Positions 17,951 to 27,528 of a stretch of DNA of 55,709 nt are shown one piece after another. Origin of the DNA: Mycobacterium arosiense ATCC BAA-1401 = DSM 45069. Its GTDB lineage: Bacteria > Actinomycetota > Actinomycetes > Mycobacteriales > Mycobacteriaceae. The stretch spans positions 1-55,709 of the forward strand of contig NZ_MVHG01000026.1 of assembly GCF_002086125.1 (NCBI RefSeq), in the 5' to 3' direction. Both the position numbers and the translations under genes were made by a program. Position 1 is the stretch's first letter, and the number at the start of each line of letters is the position of its first letter. Under the pieces are notes generated by a model. That model was not told where the DNA came from. It was given only the letters and a program-made list of their open reading frames with translations, and did no database searches.

Positions 17951-18514
17951 ATGCCTGGTGATGACTGGTTGGTCGGCCGCGACCGTCGTAGCGAAGCCGC
18001 CGAACGGATCTACACCGCGGCGGCCGACCTCATCGCCCGCCGCGGATACGAAGATTTCACGATCGAGTCCCTGGCCGCCCGGGTGCACTGCTCACCGGCG
18101 ACCATCTACCGCCATGCCGGCGGCAAGGCGACGATCCGCGACGCGGTGATCCGCCTCCAAGCCGCCCGCATCGTCGACACCACCCGGGAAGCCATCAAGG
18201 ACCTCACCGGCCGCGAGCGCGTCGTGACCGCCACGATCATGGCGCTCGAACGGCTGCGCTGCGATCCACTGGCCCAGCTCATGCGGTCGATTCACGCCGC
18301 CCCGGTCAGCGACTGGGTCATCAGCTCACCGGCCGTCACGGCCTTGGCCGCCGAAATGCTGGGGCCCGACAACGACGATCCGCTCGCCGCGCAATGGCTG
18401 ATCCGCGTGTTCCTGGCGCTGTGGGGCTGGCCGCTCAAAGACGCCGCCGCCGAACGGACCCTGGTGGAGCGCTTTCTCGGCTCGTCCTATGCGGGGGCAG
18501 GGGAGGGCCAGTAG
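17951..18514 (+). CDS. TetR-family regulator beside cyp144 (Rv1776c-like)
   Basis: The protein has 187 residues. The N-terminal helix-turn-helix (about 17-62) reads RIYTAAADLIARRGYEDFTIESLAARVHCSPATIYRHAGGKATI, a standard TetR DNA-binding domain. The rest is a helical ligand domain with a Trp-rich end (FLALWGWPL). I chose ATG 17951 because it starts the conserved MPGDDW segment; the frame is open far upstream into antisense of cyp144. Divergent pairing with cyp144 suggests that it represses the P450 gene and itself. Its ligand is unknown. Confidence 0.9.
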   Translation: MPGDDWLVGRDRRSEAAERIYTAAADLIARRGYEDFTIESLAARVHCSPATIYRHAGGKATIRDAVIRLQAARIVDTTREAIKDLTGRERVVTATIMALERLRCDPLAQLMRSIHAAPVSDWVISSPAVTALAAEMLGPDNDDPLAAQWLIRVFLALWGWPLKDAAAERTLVERFLGSSYAGAGEGQ

Positions 18515-18534
18515 TCGCAGGCGGAAGGCGAGGG

Positions 18535-21500
18535 CTACCACATCGCCTCGGCCCATGCGGTATGGCCTTCGAAGCCGAGCGTTCTCGCCAGGTCGCGATA
18601 GCGATCCCGGTGCTGCGCGTAGGTATCGAGATCGCCTTGTGCCCGTGCCAGTAAGGCCCTCATCCGCTGCAGCCATGTCTCACGCATCGCCAGGTTCCCA
18701 TCGGCGGGCTCGTTCGCCAACCGCTCGATCGCGGCGCCGGCTTCGGCCACGTCGGGTTCGGTTCCGCGGTCGAGCAGGGTGTCCACGAAAACGCCTGTCG
18801 TCAATACGCCCCACGAAAGCGCTTGCCCCCCACGGATCAGACGGTCGACCGCAGTGCGCATCAGCTGGATCGCCTGGTCGGGATCGCCACTGCGCGCCGT
18901 CTCGCGGGCTATGTAGACGTCAATCATGGGGAGATCGCACAGGAAGTGACCGCCGCGCTGGAACACTTCACGGACCTCGGTCAGCAGCTCGCGCCCGCGA
19001 GCACGCTCGGCTTCGGTGTGGCGTTGTACCAGCGCAAGGCCCAGCGTCAGCCAGGCCACCCCCAATTGGAGGTTGTCACCGGATGGTTGGGCGATCGCCA
19101 GCGCCTCCTCGATAGCGCGCACCGCGGAATCGTCGGGCCGCAGCGCACCGGCCGGTATCCCGCTGGTGTAGACGTAGCTGACGACCGTGACGTAGGACAG
19201 GGAATCGGCGCCATGCGCCATTTCGACGCCGCGCCGCAAATCGTCTCGCCAGTCGGCAAGCCCCAGGGCCCATCGGGCGGTACCGCGCTGGGCGAGCGCG
19301 AGCGCCAGGGGAGACCCGAACAGGAAGTTGCCCTTCGCGGGATCGCCTTCAGCCAGGTCGATGACCCTCTGTGACAAGCGATGCGTCTCGACCCACTCGC
19401 CGGTTGCTATCTTGGCGCGGATCGGGGTGAAGGACAGTGCCACCGTCAGCGTCGGGTCACCGATGGACTCGATGAGGGCGATCGCCTCGGATGCCAGCCG
19501 TGAGGCCTCGCGCACCCTGTCCTGGAACGCGTGATCCACCACCAGCCCCGCCATCGCTACGGCCAGGGACGCCTTATCTCCCGCGGCGCTGCACAACTTC
19601 CGCAACTCATCGAAGCGGTCCCCGATGTTGCTTACATGCACGCGCCAGGCGATCCCGCACAACATGGTGCGCGGCGCGATGCACATCGCCGCCCGGTCTT
19701 GCTCATCGGTGGCCAATGAGTCGGCGATCCTTGTGGCGCTTTCCCAACTCAGCCGCGCCGCGGCGATGTCGCGGTATCTCGCCCACGTCGCGGCGCGCAT
19801 GTGCCAGCCATAGGCCTCCCGCAGGTCACCGGCGGCTTCCAGGTGTTCGGCGATCAGCGCCGCGTTCTGGTCGCTCGATTCCGGCTCGCGAGCCTCGATG
19901 GCGGCGGCCAGGCGGCGGTGCATCTGGGCGCGATCGGCCTTCAACTGCGATTCGTAAGCCACGGCGCGTATCAGCGGGTGACGGAAGGCGAACTCGGCGC
20001 CGGGGATGAATCGGACCTGATCGATCAGCGCGGCCGTCACGAGTGCGTCGAGTGCGGGGTCGTTGCCCACCGCGGCGAGTAGTTCGGGCGTGAAACGCGA
20101 GCCGATGACCGCCGCGGCGTTCAGCGTCTGTTTGGCCTCGGCCTCCAAACGGTCGATGCGCGCGGCGATGGTGGCCTGCAGGGTTGCCGGGACGGTGACC
20201 TCGGCCAGATCTGTGGCGCAGGTGAAACCGCCGCGCTCACCATCGAGCACGCGGCGCTCCGCGAGCTCGCGCACCATTTCCTGTGCGAAAAATGGATTTC
20301 CGCCCGACCGTTCGGCGACGAGCTCTTTGATGCCGGAGACCGACGGATCGGTGCCCAACAATTCGTCAAGCAGCACAGCGGCTTCCGGATCGGTTAGCGG
20401 CGCCAGCGAGATCGTCTGTGCGCCAGGCACTTCCGTTAAGACGCCGCGATAGTCGGGGCGGTAGGTGATCAGAACCATAGACGGCGTTTGCGGTATGACC
20501 GTGAGGAATTCGGCCAGCATCGACTCGCTGACCTCGTCGATCCAATGCACATCTTCGATGATGTAGAGGACCGGGTGGGTTCGGGCCAATGACAAAGAGT
20601 TGATCAGTGCGCTCAACCGTCGTCGTCGCGCGTCCGGATGGATCGAAGGAGGGGGCGTGTCGGGATCCCGAATGCCCATCAGGTCGTAGAGCAGCAGGAC
20701 GTCGTCGTCGGAAGCGTCGGGGACGCCGGCGCGCACCTGTGCGCGCGCCGCCTCGTCGTCGAGACCGGTTATGCGGGCGGCTTCGCGCAGCAGGCCCGCC
20801 GCCACCAGAAAGGGAACATCGCTGGCATGCGACTCGCAGAAAACTGACGACACCACAATGCCGCGACGGTCGGCCAGCGTGATCGCCTCATCGGTGAGTC
20901 GCGTTTTGCCGATGCCCGCCGGCCCGACGACACAGACCACACATCCTCGCCCGCTCATCGATCGATCCAGCAGGCCGGCGATCGTTGTCACTTCCAGCTC
21001 TCGCCCGACCAAGGCGCCTTGCAGGTCGTCACTTCGCTGGGAACCGCCGGTCACGCTGAGCAGGCGCCGGGCCAGCACCGGAAACGCGCTGCCCTTGATG
21101 CGCACCTGCTCGGCGTCGCCCAGCAGGGCGACCTGCTGAACCAGTCGGGCGGTGGATTCGCTGAGCATCACCCCACCCGGCGGCGCCACGGACTCCATCC
21201 GTTGCGCCATCCCGACTTGATCGCCGATTGCGGTGTAGCGCAACCGCCCCGAACCGATCTCACCCGCGATGACCTGACCCGAGTTCAGTCCCACGCGTAG
21301 CTGCAGGTCGACACCGTCGCGCCGTTGAACGTCGGTAGCGAGGTGCTTGATCTCTCCCTGTACGCCCAAGGCCGCGAGGCAGGCGCGAACGGCGTGGTCT
21401 TCCATTGCTGCGGGTGCGCCGAAGACCGCCATGATCCCGTCGCCGGTGAACTTGTCCACCGTGCCCCCGTAACGGTGCACCACCTTGCTGCAGCGGTCGA

Positions 21501-21708
21501 CCAACTCGGCCATGATTTCGCGCAGCCGCTCCGCACCGACGGCCGTGGCGATGTCCATGGAACGCACGACGTCGGCGAACAGCACCGATACCTGCTTGTA
21601 CTCCGCAAGGGCGGCGGGCTCGGCAACCGCCGCGCCGCACCCGTGACAGAACCGCGCATTCTCGAGGTACTCGGTCCCGCACGCCGGGCACGCCGCTACG
21701 GTCGCCAT
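18535..21708 (-). CDS. Zinc-ribbon/class III cyclase/AAA ATPase/TPR regulator
   Basis: The protein has 1,057 residues from ATG 21708. A zinc ribbon (CPACG...CHGCG, Cys7, 10, 21, 24) is followed by a class III nucleotide cyclase domain (about 38-175) with metal Asp46 (LFADVV), Lys86 and Asp90 (DKFTGDG). An AAA_16-type ATPase follows (Walker A GPAGIGKT at 262-269, Walker B LYIIEDVHW), then a long TPR-like helical C-terminus. The expected transition-state Asn is replaced by Gly166 (DQVGMAQRM), while Arg170 is kept, so cyclase activity may be weak or altered. I chose ATG 21708 because GGAGGG lies 4 nt before it; an in-frame GTG at 21753 would add 15 residues. It lacks the LuxR helix-turn-helix that related mycobacterial proteins carry. 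It is probably a signalling ATPase; its target is unknown. Confidence 0.8.
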   Translation of the reverse strand: MATVAACPACGTEYLENARFCHGCGAAVAEPAALAEYKQVSVLFADVVRSMDIATAVGAERLREIMAELVDRCSKVVHRYGGTVDKFTGDGIMAVFGAPAAMEDHAVRACLAALGVQGEIKHLATDVQRRDGVDLQLRVGLNSGQVIAGEIGSGRLRYTAIGDQVGMAQRMESVAPPGGVMLSESTARLVQQVALLGDAEQVRIKGSAFPVLARRLLSVTGGSQRSDDLQGALVGRELEVTTIAGLLDRSMSGRGCVVCVVGPAGIGKTRLTDEAITLADRRGIVVSSVFCESHASDVPFLVAAGLLREAARITGLDDEAARAQVRAGVPDASDDDVLLLYDLMGIRDPDTPPPSIHPDARRRRLSALINSLSLARTHPVLYIIEDVHWIDEVSESMLAEFLTVIPQTPSMVLITYRPDYRGVLTEVPGAQTISLAPLTDPEAAVLLDELLGTDPSVSGIKELVAERSGGNPFFAQEMVRELAERRVLDGERGGFTCATDLAEVTVPATLQATIAARIDRLEAEAKQTLNAAAVIGSRFTPELLAAVGNDPALDALVTAALIDQVRFIPGAEFAFRHPLIRAVAYESQLKADRAQMHRRLAAAIEAREPESSDQNAALIAEHLEAAGDLREAYGWHMRAATWARYRDIAAARLSWESATRIADSLATDEQDRAAMCIAPRTMLCGIAWRVHVSNIGDRFDELRKLCSAAGDKASLAVAMAGLVVDHAFQDRVREASRLASEAIALIESIGDPTLTVALSFTPIRAKIATGEWVETHRLSQRVIDLAEGDPAKGNFLFGSPLALALAQRGTARWALGLADWRDDLRRGVEMAHGADSLSYVTVVSYVYTSGIPAGALRPDDSAVRAIEEALAIAQPSGDNLQLGVAWLTLGLALVQRHTEAERARGRELLTEVREVFQRGGHFLCDLPMIDVYIARETARSGDPDQAIQLMRTAVDRLIRGGQALSWGVLTTGVFVDTLLDRGTEPDVAEAGAAIERLANEPADGNLAMRETWLQRMRALLARAQGDLDTYAQHRDRYRDLARTLGFEGHTAWAEAMW

Positions 21709-21825
21709 CCGACCCTCCGCCAATCCCGTAGCCAGCATTTGCTGGGTCTTCACAGAATAGGCCGTAGAGGAAGCCTTGGCTTCACGCCCGGTGACGTCAG
21801 CAGGAAGATTCAGATCACCACGGCG

Positions 21826-22635
21826 TCAATCTTTGGCATAGCAGAACAACCGGTATGAAGCCTCGCCGTTTTCCAACCGGCGATAGATCAACGAGCCCCG
21901 CCCGCCTGCGTAGTCGCTGACGATGCGGCGCACAACCGCAATATCCGGGAGTCGGCGCGCGAGCTGATCGGAAAACCGGTTCCTCTCCAGTCCCCGCATG
22001 ACTTCGGCGTTGATGATCCGCTCCGACACCCGCCGCATCGGGATGTCGGCCAAGTCCGCCTCCCAGGTCGCGATTTCGTCGGCGTAACGGATGTCGGCGT
22101 ACAAGAATCGCCCGCCGGGGCGCAGCACGCGCTGCACCTCGGCAAAGAACGCAGCCACGTTTTGGTAGTTGATCGCGGCTTCGACATTGATGACTGCGTC
22201 GAAGGACTGATCGGGGAACGGCAAGCTCTCCGCGTTGCCCTGCACGAAGTTCAGACCGGGCAGCGCGTGCCTTTTTCGGCAGAATTCGATGCCGACGGTG
22301 TTCAGATCCAGGCCCGTGTAGGACGCCGGGTGCATGGTCCGCATCAAATACGAAGCACCGCCGCCGTGGCCGCAACTCACCTCCAGCACGTCTTTGTCCG
22401 CGAGATCCGTCTGCGCGGCGGTGCGGTGGTAGAGCTGGATGGGAAAACGATCGGCCTCGTCGGACGCCGCCAACGGCAGCGCAATCGGCGGGTCCTCCTC
22501 GTATCCGTAATTCAGGAACAACACGTCGTCCCTTATGAGCAGGCGGCTGAGAAATCGGTAGCCGTATTTGAACCGTAAATTCAACAGTTTCAATAAGATT
22601 GCGTTGCGATTCAGGCTGTCGATGACGCGTTCCAA
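21826..22635 (-). CDS. SAM-dependent O-methyltransferase (Rv2952/GPL Mtf-like)
   Basis: The protein closely follows the family of Rv2952 and the glycopeptidolipid sugar methyltransferases. It has NYGYEEDPPIALPL, LYHRTAAQTDL, SAM motif I LEVSCGHGGGASYL, and LNFVQGNAESLPFPDQSFD. Family members methylate hydroxyls on phthiotriol or on deoxysugars of cell-wall lipids. The start is uncertain. TTG 22635 gives 269 residues, the family length, and leaves 76 nt for a divergent promoter. ATG 22713 (295 aa) or ATG 22782 (318 aa) would overlap the start of fadD. It is divergent from the FAAL gene and lies 117 nt upstream of the cyclase-ATPase gene. It probably caps a sugar hydroxyl of the cluster's product. 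Confidence 0.85.
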   Translation of the reverse strand: MERVIDSLNRNAILLKLLNLRFKYGYRFLSRLLIRDDVLFLNYGYEEDPPIALPLAASDEADRFPIQLYHRTAAQTDLADKDVLEVSCGHGGGASYLMRTMHPASYTGLDLNTVGIEFCRKRHALPGLNFVQGNAESLPFPDQSFDAVINVEAAINYQNVAAFFAEVQRVLRPGGRFLYADIRYADEIATWEADLADIPMRRVSERIINAEVMRGLERNRFSDQLARRLPDIAVVRRIVSDYAGGRGSLIYRRLENGEASYRLFCYAKD

Positions 22636-22711
22636 CGCTGTCCGATGAAACCGCCCCTCGTCTTCTGGACAAAACCAGCGTGGTGATAACGGCCGAGGTA
22701 ACCTGACGCCC

Positions 22712-24430
22712 ATGCTCAAGTGTCCCATTCCGACACTGCTGCGCGAACACGCCAGTCTGCAGCCCAACCGGACGGCGTTCACGTTTATGGATTACGAACA
22801 GGACCGGGACGGAATTGCCGCAACCTTGACGTGGTCGCAGCTGTATCGGCGGGTTCTCAACCTCGCGCGGGAAATCAAAGTCAACGGATCCACGGGCGAC
22901 CGTGCGGTGATACTTGCACCGCACGGTCTTGACTACATCAGCGCCTTTCTGGGCGCTTTGCAGGCCGGCCTGATCGCCGTTCCGCTGGGCGGCGCGAGCG
23001 ATGACCGCGTCGATGCGGTGCTGGGTGACGCGTCCCCGGCGATCGTGCTCACGACATCAACTGTCGCAGGCGATATCGCCGATCATCTCGGGTCGAGGCC
23101 CGGGCAAGCCACACCGTCAGTCATCGAGGTGGATCGGCTGGACCTCGACTCCAAGCCGGTGGCCGCCGCTCGGACGACCATTAGTGCAACAGAAACCGCG
23201 TACCTGCAATACACCTCGGGATCGACCCGCGCCCCCGCCGGCGTCATGGTCTCGCACAAGAACATCCTGGCCAACTTCGAGCACATGAATGCCGCCTTTT
23301 TCGGCGACCACGGAGGAGTTGCCCCGCCGGACAGCACGATGGTGTCCTGGTTGCCCTTCTATCACGACATGGGCCTACAGCTGGGAATAATTTTCCCGGT
23401 TTTGACGGGATTTCGTAGTGTGATCGCGAGCCCGGTGTCCTTTCTGCAGCGGCCGGCTCGGTGGATGCAATTGCTGGCGCAGCACAGTCGCGCGCATTCG
23501 GCAGCGCCCAACTTCGCCTTTGAAGTGGCCGCACGGAAAACTTCCGACGATGACCTGGCCGGGCTCGACCTCGCAGATGTTTCTTGCATCTTCAACGGCA
23601 GCGAGCGGGTACAGCCCGCCACGCTGCAGCGCTTCGCCGAGCGCTTTGCCCGTTTCAACCTCCACGACAAGGCGTTACGGCCGTCGTACGGATTGGCAGA
23701 GGCCACCTTGTACGTTGCCACCCGCGCGGCCGGCCAACCACCGCACGTCGTGCACTTCGATTCCGAAGCACTGACCGCAGGCCGCGCGAAACGTCTTGCA
23801 GCTAAAGGCGGCACGCCCTTGGTTAGTTACGGCGTGCCCCGGTCGCCGACGGTGCGCATCGTGGATTCCGAGACCCTTACCGAGTGTCCGGCAGGAACGA
23901 CCGGTGAGATCTGGGTGCACGGCGCCAACGTCGCGACCGGCTACTGGCAGCGGCTCCAAGAGTCGGAGCAGACGTTCGGCGCGACGCTGGTCAACCCGTC
24001 CGCCGGTACCCCGGACGGGCCGTGGCTGAGAACCGGCGACTGCGGTTTCATCTCCGACGGAGAGTTGTTCATCATCGGCCGGATCAAGGACATCTTGATC
24101 GTCTATGGGCGAAACCATTCTCCCGACGATCTCGAGGCGACGATTCAGAGCATCACGCCCGGACGGTGTGCGGCGATCGCGGTTCCGGACGAAGACACCG
24201 AAAAGGTGGTCGCCATCATAGAGCTCAAGGATCGCGAGGATGCGGCTGCCAAATTCGACGTCGTGAAACGTCAAGTCACATCGGCGATTTCGAACGTACA
24301 CGGACTCAGCGTCGCGGACCTTGTCGTGGTAGCGCCCGGTTCCATTCCGATCACCACCAGCGGGAAGGTCCGAAGGGCGGCCTGCATCGAGCGCTATCGG
24401 CAAAATCGGTTCGCCCGCTTGGACCCATGA
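22712..24430 (+). CDS. Fatty-acyl-AMP ligase (FAAL, FadD23/25/28-like)
   Basis: The 572-residue adenylate-forming enzyme has the P-loop-like [16 protein letters not shown] (about 167-182), [20 protein letters not shown], the hinge GDCGF...[19 protein letters not shown], and a C-terminal TSGKVRR lysine. Length and motifs match mycobacterial FAALs rather than CoA ligases. These activate fatty acids as acyl-adenylates and load them onto a partner polyketide synthase, here most likely the MAS-like synthase at 28979-35374. ATG 22712 begins the conserved start. The RgpF-like gene follows after 43 nt on the same strand. Confidence 0.92.
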   Translation: MLKCPIPTLLREHASLQPNRTAFTFMDYEQDRDGIAATLTWSQLYRRVLNLAREIKVNGSTGDRAVILAPHGLDYISAFLGALQAGLIAVPLGGASDDRVDAVLGDASPAIVLTTSTVAGDIADHLGSRPGQATPSVIEVDRLDLDSKPVAAARTTISATETAYLQYTSGSTRAPAGVMVSHKNILANFEHMNAAFFGDHGGVAPPDSTMVSWLPFYHDMGLQLGIIFPVLTGFRSVIASPVSFLQRPARWMQLLAQHSRAHSAAPNFAFEVAARKTSDDDLAGLDLADVSCIFNGSERVQPATLQRFAERFARFNLHDKALRPSYGLAEATLYVATRAAGQPPHVVHFDSEALTAGRAKRLAAKGGTPLVSYGVPRSPTVRIVDSETLTECPAGTTGEIWVHGANVATGYWQRLQESEQTFGATLVNPSAGTPDGPWLRTGDCGFISDGELFIIGRIKDILIVYGRNHSPDDLEATIQSITPGRCAAIAVPDEDTEKVVAIIELKDREDAAAKFDVVKRQVTSAISNVHGLSVADLVVVAPGSIPITTSGKVRRAACIERYRQNRFARLDP

Positions 24431-24473
24431 TGCTGCAGCGGGCTTTCGGCATGTCAGGTCGAACAGGAAGAGC

Positions 24474-25535
24474 ATGCGGCCGACGGTCTTGAACGTTCCG
24501 AACGCCCTACGCACAGAAGGCGAGCGCGCTGTGGCGGCCGCACGGTATAGCCTGACCCGCAACGCTTTACACTTCCTCTGCGAAACGCATCTGGAACTGC
24601 CACCGCAGCCTGCGCCCGGTTATCGCATGCTGGTCTTGTTCGCCCACTTCGATCCGCACGGCATCGTCGATCCCTACGTCGTCTACTACCTGAAGGCACT
24701 GCATGGGCTCGGAGCATGCATCGTCTTCGTCTCCGGATCACCCGTCCTCACACCAGAATCGGTCACTCCCATTCGGTCCCTTTGCGCCGGCATCTACACC
24801 CGCCGCACGCTTTCCCTCGACTTCGGCTCGTGGCACCTCGCTTGGTGCATCCTGCGGGATCGCGGCTGGTCGCTCGATCAGTTCGACCGCTTCATCATCG
24901 TCAACGACAGCGTGTTCGGTCCGCTGTTTCCCCTCGAGGAGATGTGGGACTCGTTTCGCGGTGCCGACATGTACGGAGCCATCGAAAACACCCAGATGGC
25001 CCCTCATCTCCAAGCCTTCTTGGTGACTTGGGAACTCAACTCACGCACCCGACCCTTCCTCAACGATTTCTGGAACGACTTTCACTACGTCGTCCATAAG
25101 GGGGCCCTCATCTGGCGGTACGAGGTCGGCTTGTCCCGACGGGCGCGCAAGGCGGGGCTGACGATCAAACCGTTCGTCTCGGCCACCGCCATCAAGACCG
25201 CCTATGGGCATTCATCGTCGCCCCCGTGGATCGGCGGGCGTTCCGCGCGCAATAACGGCACGCTGCACTTCTGGAACGGCCTCATCGACGACTTCCGATT
25301 CCCCTTCCTCAAGGCGAACCTGGCGCGGTACGACATGCCATGGCACGCGACCATGGCGCAGCTGCGCGACGTCATCGAGCAACGCACGCCCTATCCGTAC
25401 CAACTCATCCAATCGAACGTCGACCGGGTCGGCCGGAAAGCGCCCCCGCTGATCAGCGGCTACGCCCGTCCACTCGCCAGATGGACACACCGTGACGCGC
25501 GCAGGACCTCGCCGACGACAAGCGGATCGCACTGA
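24474..25535 (+). CDS. Rhamnan synthesis protein F (RgpF)-like protein
   Basis: The protein has 353 residues and the pattern of the rhamnan-synthesis F family: LFAHFDPHGIVDPYVVYYL, a short strand with FVSGSP, DFGSWHLAW, IIVNDSVFGPLFPL, and MYGAIEN...HLQAFLVTW. RgpF proteins act in assembly of rhamnose-containing polysaccharides in streptococci and are thought to be glycosyltransferases. There is no signal peptide or membrane helix. It lies 43 nt after the FAAL gene in the same likely operon and converges on the gap-like gene with 14 nt between stops. A role in adding or extending a sugar of the glycolipid is inferred. Confidence 0.8.
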   Translation: MRPTVLNVPNALRTEGERAVAAARYSLTRNALHFLCETHLELPPQPAPGYRMLVLFAHFDPHGIVDPYVVYYLKALHGLGACIVFVSGSPVLTPESVTPIRSLCAGIYTRRTLSLDFGSWHLAWCILRDRGWSLDQFDRFIIVNDSVFGPLFPLEEMWDSFRGADMYGAIENTQMAPHLQAFLVTWELNSRTRPFLNDFWNDFHYVVHKGALIWRYEVGLSRRARKAGLTIKPFVSATAIKTAYGHSSSPPWIGGRSARNNGTLHFWNGLIDDFRFPFLKANLARYDMPWHATMAQLRDVIEQRTPYPYQLIQSNVDRVGRKAPPLISGYARPLARWTHRDARRTSPTTSGSH

Positions 25536-25549
25536 CCGCGCTTGTCCGC

Positions 25550-26275
25550 TCAAATGCTGCTTATACCCGCTGCCACGAACATCAGCCCCACGGCCGCGGG
25601 GACGGCGACGAGCAGCCGCCGGCGGTGGGTGACGACCCACCTCTCCAGTCGCGACATGACCACCTGGGTTTTCGCCGGCACCACCAGATAGCTGACGAGC
25701 GGTACCTCCACGAGAAGAAGCACCACGACGGTGAACGTCACGACCGCGCCGAACTGAATGCCGATCGCGGCCCCCGAAGAGACAATGAGGATCAGTATGA
25801 CGAGATAGTCGACGGGCGGCATGGTCGTCACCAGGCCGATCCCGAACGCCACCCACGGATTTCCGCCTTGCAACGCATCACGCATGCGGGCTCTCATGCG
25901 TGCCGATGCGGCCGGTGTTCTCGGCTGCAGAGCAGGAGCCGGCGGCGCACCCCCGTACGTTGCCGCGCCTGCATGCAGACGCGCCGACACTACTGCCGCA
26001 ATCAACAGCGCGAGGACACCGATGGCGATTTGCAGATACCCCCCGGTACACCTTGCGATGGTGGACCTGGCGTTTTCCATGACCAGCAGCAGCGACCCGT
26101 GCAGCAGGACAAGCGCGGCCAGGCCGGGAGCGAGGCCCGCCGCCAGGCCGCCCAGCCAATAGGCGAGGAGGTTGTGCCGGGGCCGGGGCCGTGACATCAA
26201 GATTCCGCCGATCACCAGGCGCGTCGGGTCGATCGACACCCACAGCGCGACCGCCAGCAGCGTGCCCCACATCAT
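25550..26275 (-). CDS. Gap/Sap-type membrane protein (lipid-addressing, SfLAP family)
   Basis: From ATG 26275 the protein has 241 residues with about six hydrophobic helices in a LysE-like arrangement: start [34 protein letters not shown], then [20 protein letters not shown]. This is the family of Gap (glycopeptidolipid addressing protein) and Sap (sulfolipid-1 addressing protein), small membrane proteins needed for transfer of glycolipids to the cell surface. The start overlaps the stop of the glycosyltransferase gene (ATGA), which decides it over the longer open frame. In known clusters Gap and Sap work with MmpL proteins, but no MmpL gene is in this cluster. Confidence 0.88.
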   Translation of the reverse strand: MMWGTLLAVALWVSIDPTRLVIGGILMSRPRPRHNLLAYWLGGLAAGLAPGLAALVLLHGSLLLVMENARSTIARCTGGYLQIAIGVLALLIAAVVSARLHAGAATYGGAPPAPALQPRTPAASARMRARMRDALQGGNPWVAFGIGLVTTMPPVDYLVILILIVSSGAAIGIQFGAVVTFTVVVLLLVEVPLVSYLVVPAKTQVVMSRLERWVVTHRRRLLVAVPAAVGLMFVAAGISSI

Positions 26276-27528
26276 CTCGCATGCCTCGAGGCGGCCGCGG
26301 TTTCCAAGAGATCGGCGGCCGCGGCGACGCTGTCGGCGGGCTTGGTCATGCGAGTGGCGAATTCGCGGGCCCGACTGGCGAATTCCGGCGCGAGAATGCG
26401 ACGCAGTTGCGCGACAAGCGATTCCGCGGTGGTGCCCGACCGGCGCCGGGAGCCGCCCACCCCCAGGCGAGTGACCTGCGCAGCCCACAGCGGCTGTTCG
26501 GCCACATCCCATAGGATCAACATGGGAATTCCGGCGCGCAGGGCTGCGGCAGTGGTCCCCCCGCCGCCGTGGTGGACGATGGCCCGACAGATCGGCAAGA
26601 TGGCCGCATAGTTCACCACGCCGACAGGCTTCAGGTGGTCGGCATCAAGGGGGCGCTCCGAGCCGCCCGCACCGGAATAGACCAGGGCGCGAACGCCCAA
26701 TTCTGCGCACGCCGTGGCGATCATGGCGATCGTGTCGGCTGGAGATTGCACCGGTGTGCTGCCGAACCCGAAGTAGACGGGCGGCGTTCCCGCGGCGATC
26801 CAGGAAGCGACCTCACCATCGGCATCCACCGGTAGGTCCATTGTCAGCGCCCCGACAAAGGGCCGCCGGCCGTTCCATTCCGTCGCCAGGCCCGGGAAGC
26901 ACGCCTGGTCGTAGGCCTGGATTTCCAGCGATCCGCGCCGCGCCATGCGTTTCGCGGCGGGGGATGCCGCCGCTGGCAGGCCGAGTTCGCGACGCTGCGC
27001 ATCGTCGACGTCCTTGGTGATCCGCCAGTACAGCCACCAGGCCGTCCGCAATGCGGAGCGGACCAAGGGGCTGGGCGACGGTATCGATGGCAGGGCGAGT
27101 TGGCCATTGACACAGATCGGCATGTGGTGGAGTGCGGCCACCGGAATGTCGTAGTACTCCGCAACGTTGGCGACGACCCCGTGGTAGGTCTGACCGGTGA
27201 CAAGCAAGTCTGCCCCGTCCGCCACCGATACCAGCGTCGCGCTCATCTGCGCCCAGCCATCGACGAACAGCTGCCTGGCATCGCGCAACAAGTTCATCGG
27301 ATTCTGCGGTTTGAAGGCGTGGTGATGGAAATCCGCGAGAGCGTTCACCTGCTCCTGCGAATCCGGTCCGTACCCGACCGCGGCGAGTCCGGCCGATTCA
27401 ACGAAGCCGATCAGATTCGGCGGCACCGCCAGACACACTTCGTGCCCGCGCCGCACCAGCTCCAGACCGACCGCGGCACACGGTTCGGCGTCACCGCGAG
27501 TTCCGTGGGCGGCCAACACGACTTTCAT
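26272..27528 (-). CDS. GPL-type glycosyltransferase (Rv1524/Rv2962c-like, GT1)
   Basis: The protein has 418 residues. The N-terminal Rossmann half starts [16 protein letters not shown] and holds [14 protein letters not shown] and [20 protein letters not shown]. The C-terminal half has [10 protein letters not shown] and the nucleotide-sugar motif [15 protein letters not shown] beginning near residue 318. It closely follows M. tuberculosis Rv1524 and the Gtf enzymes of glycopeptidolipid synthesis, which transfer deoxysugars such as rhamnose or 6-deoxytalose to lipid acceptors. ATG 27528 overlaps the papA stop by 4 bp. The donor and acceptor cannot be read from sequence. Confidence 0.93.
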   Translation of the reverse strand: MKVVLAAHGTRGDAEPCAAVGLELVRRGHEVCLAVPPNLIGFVESAGLAAVGYGPDSQEQVNALADFHHHAFKPQNPMNLLRDARQLFVDGWAQMSATLVSVADGADLLVTGQTYHGVVANVAEYYDIPVAALHHMPICVNGQLALPSIPSPSPLVRSALRTAWWLYWRITKDVDDAQRRELGLPAAASPAAKRMARRGSLEIQAYDQACFPGLATEWNGRRPFVGALTMDLPVDADGEVASWIAAGTPPVYFGFGSTPVQSPADTIAMIATACAELGVRALVYSGAGGSERPLDADHLKPVGVVNYAAILPICRAIVHHGGGGTTAAALRAGIPMLILWDVAEQPLWAAQVTRLGVGGSRRRSGTTAESLVAQLRRILAPEFASRAREFATRMTKPADSVAAAADLLETAAASRHAR

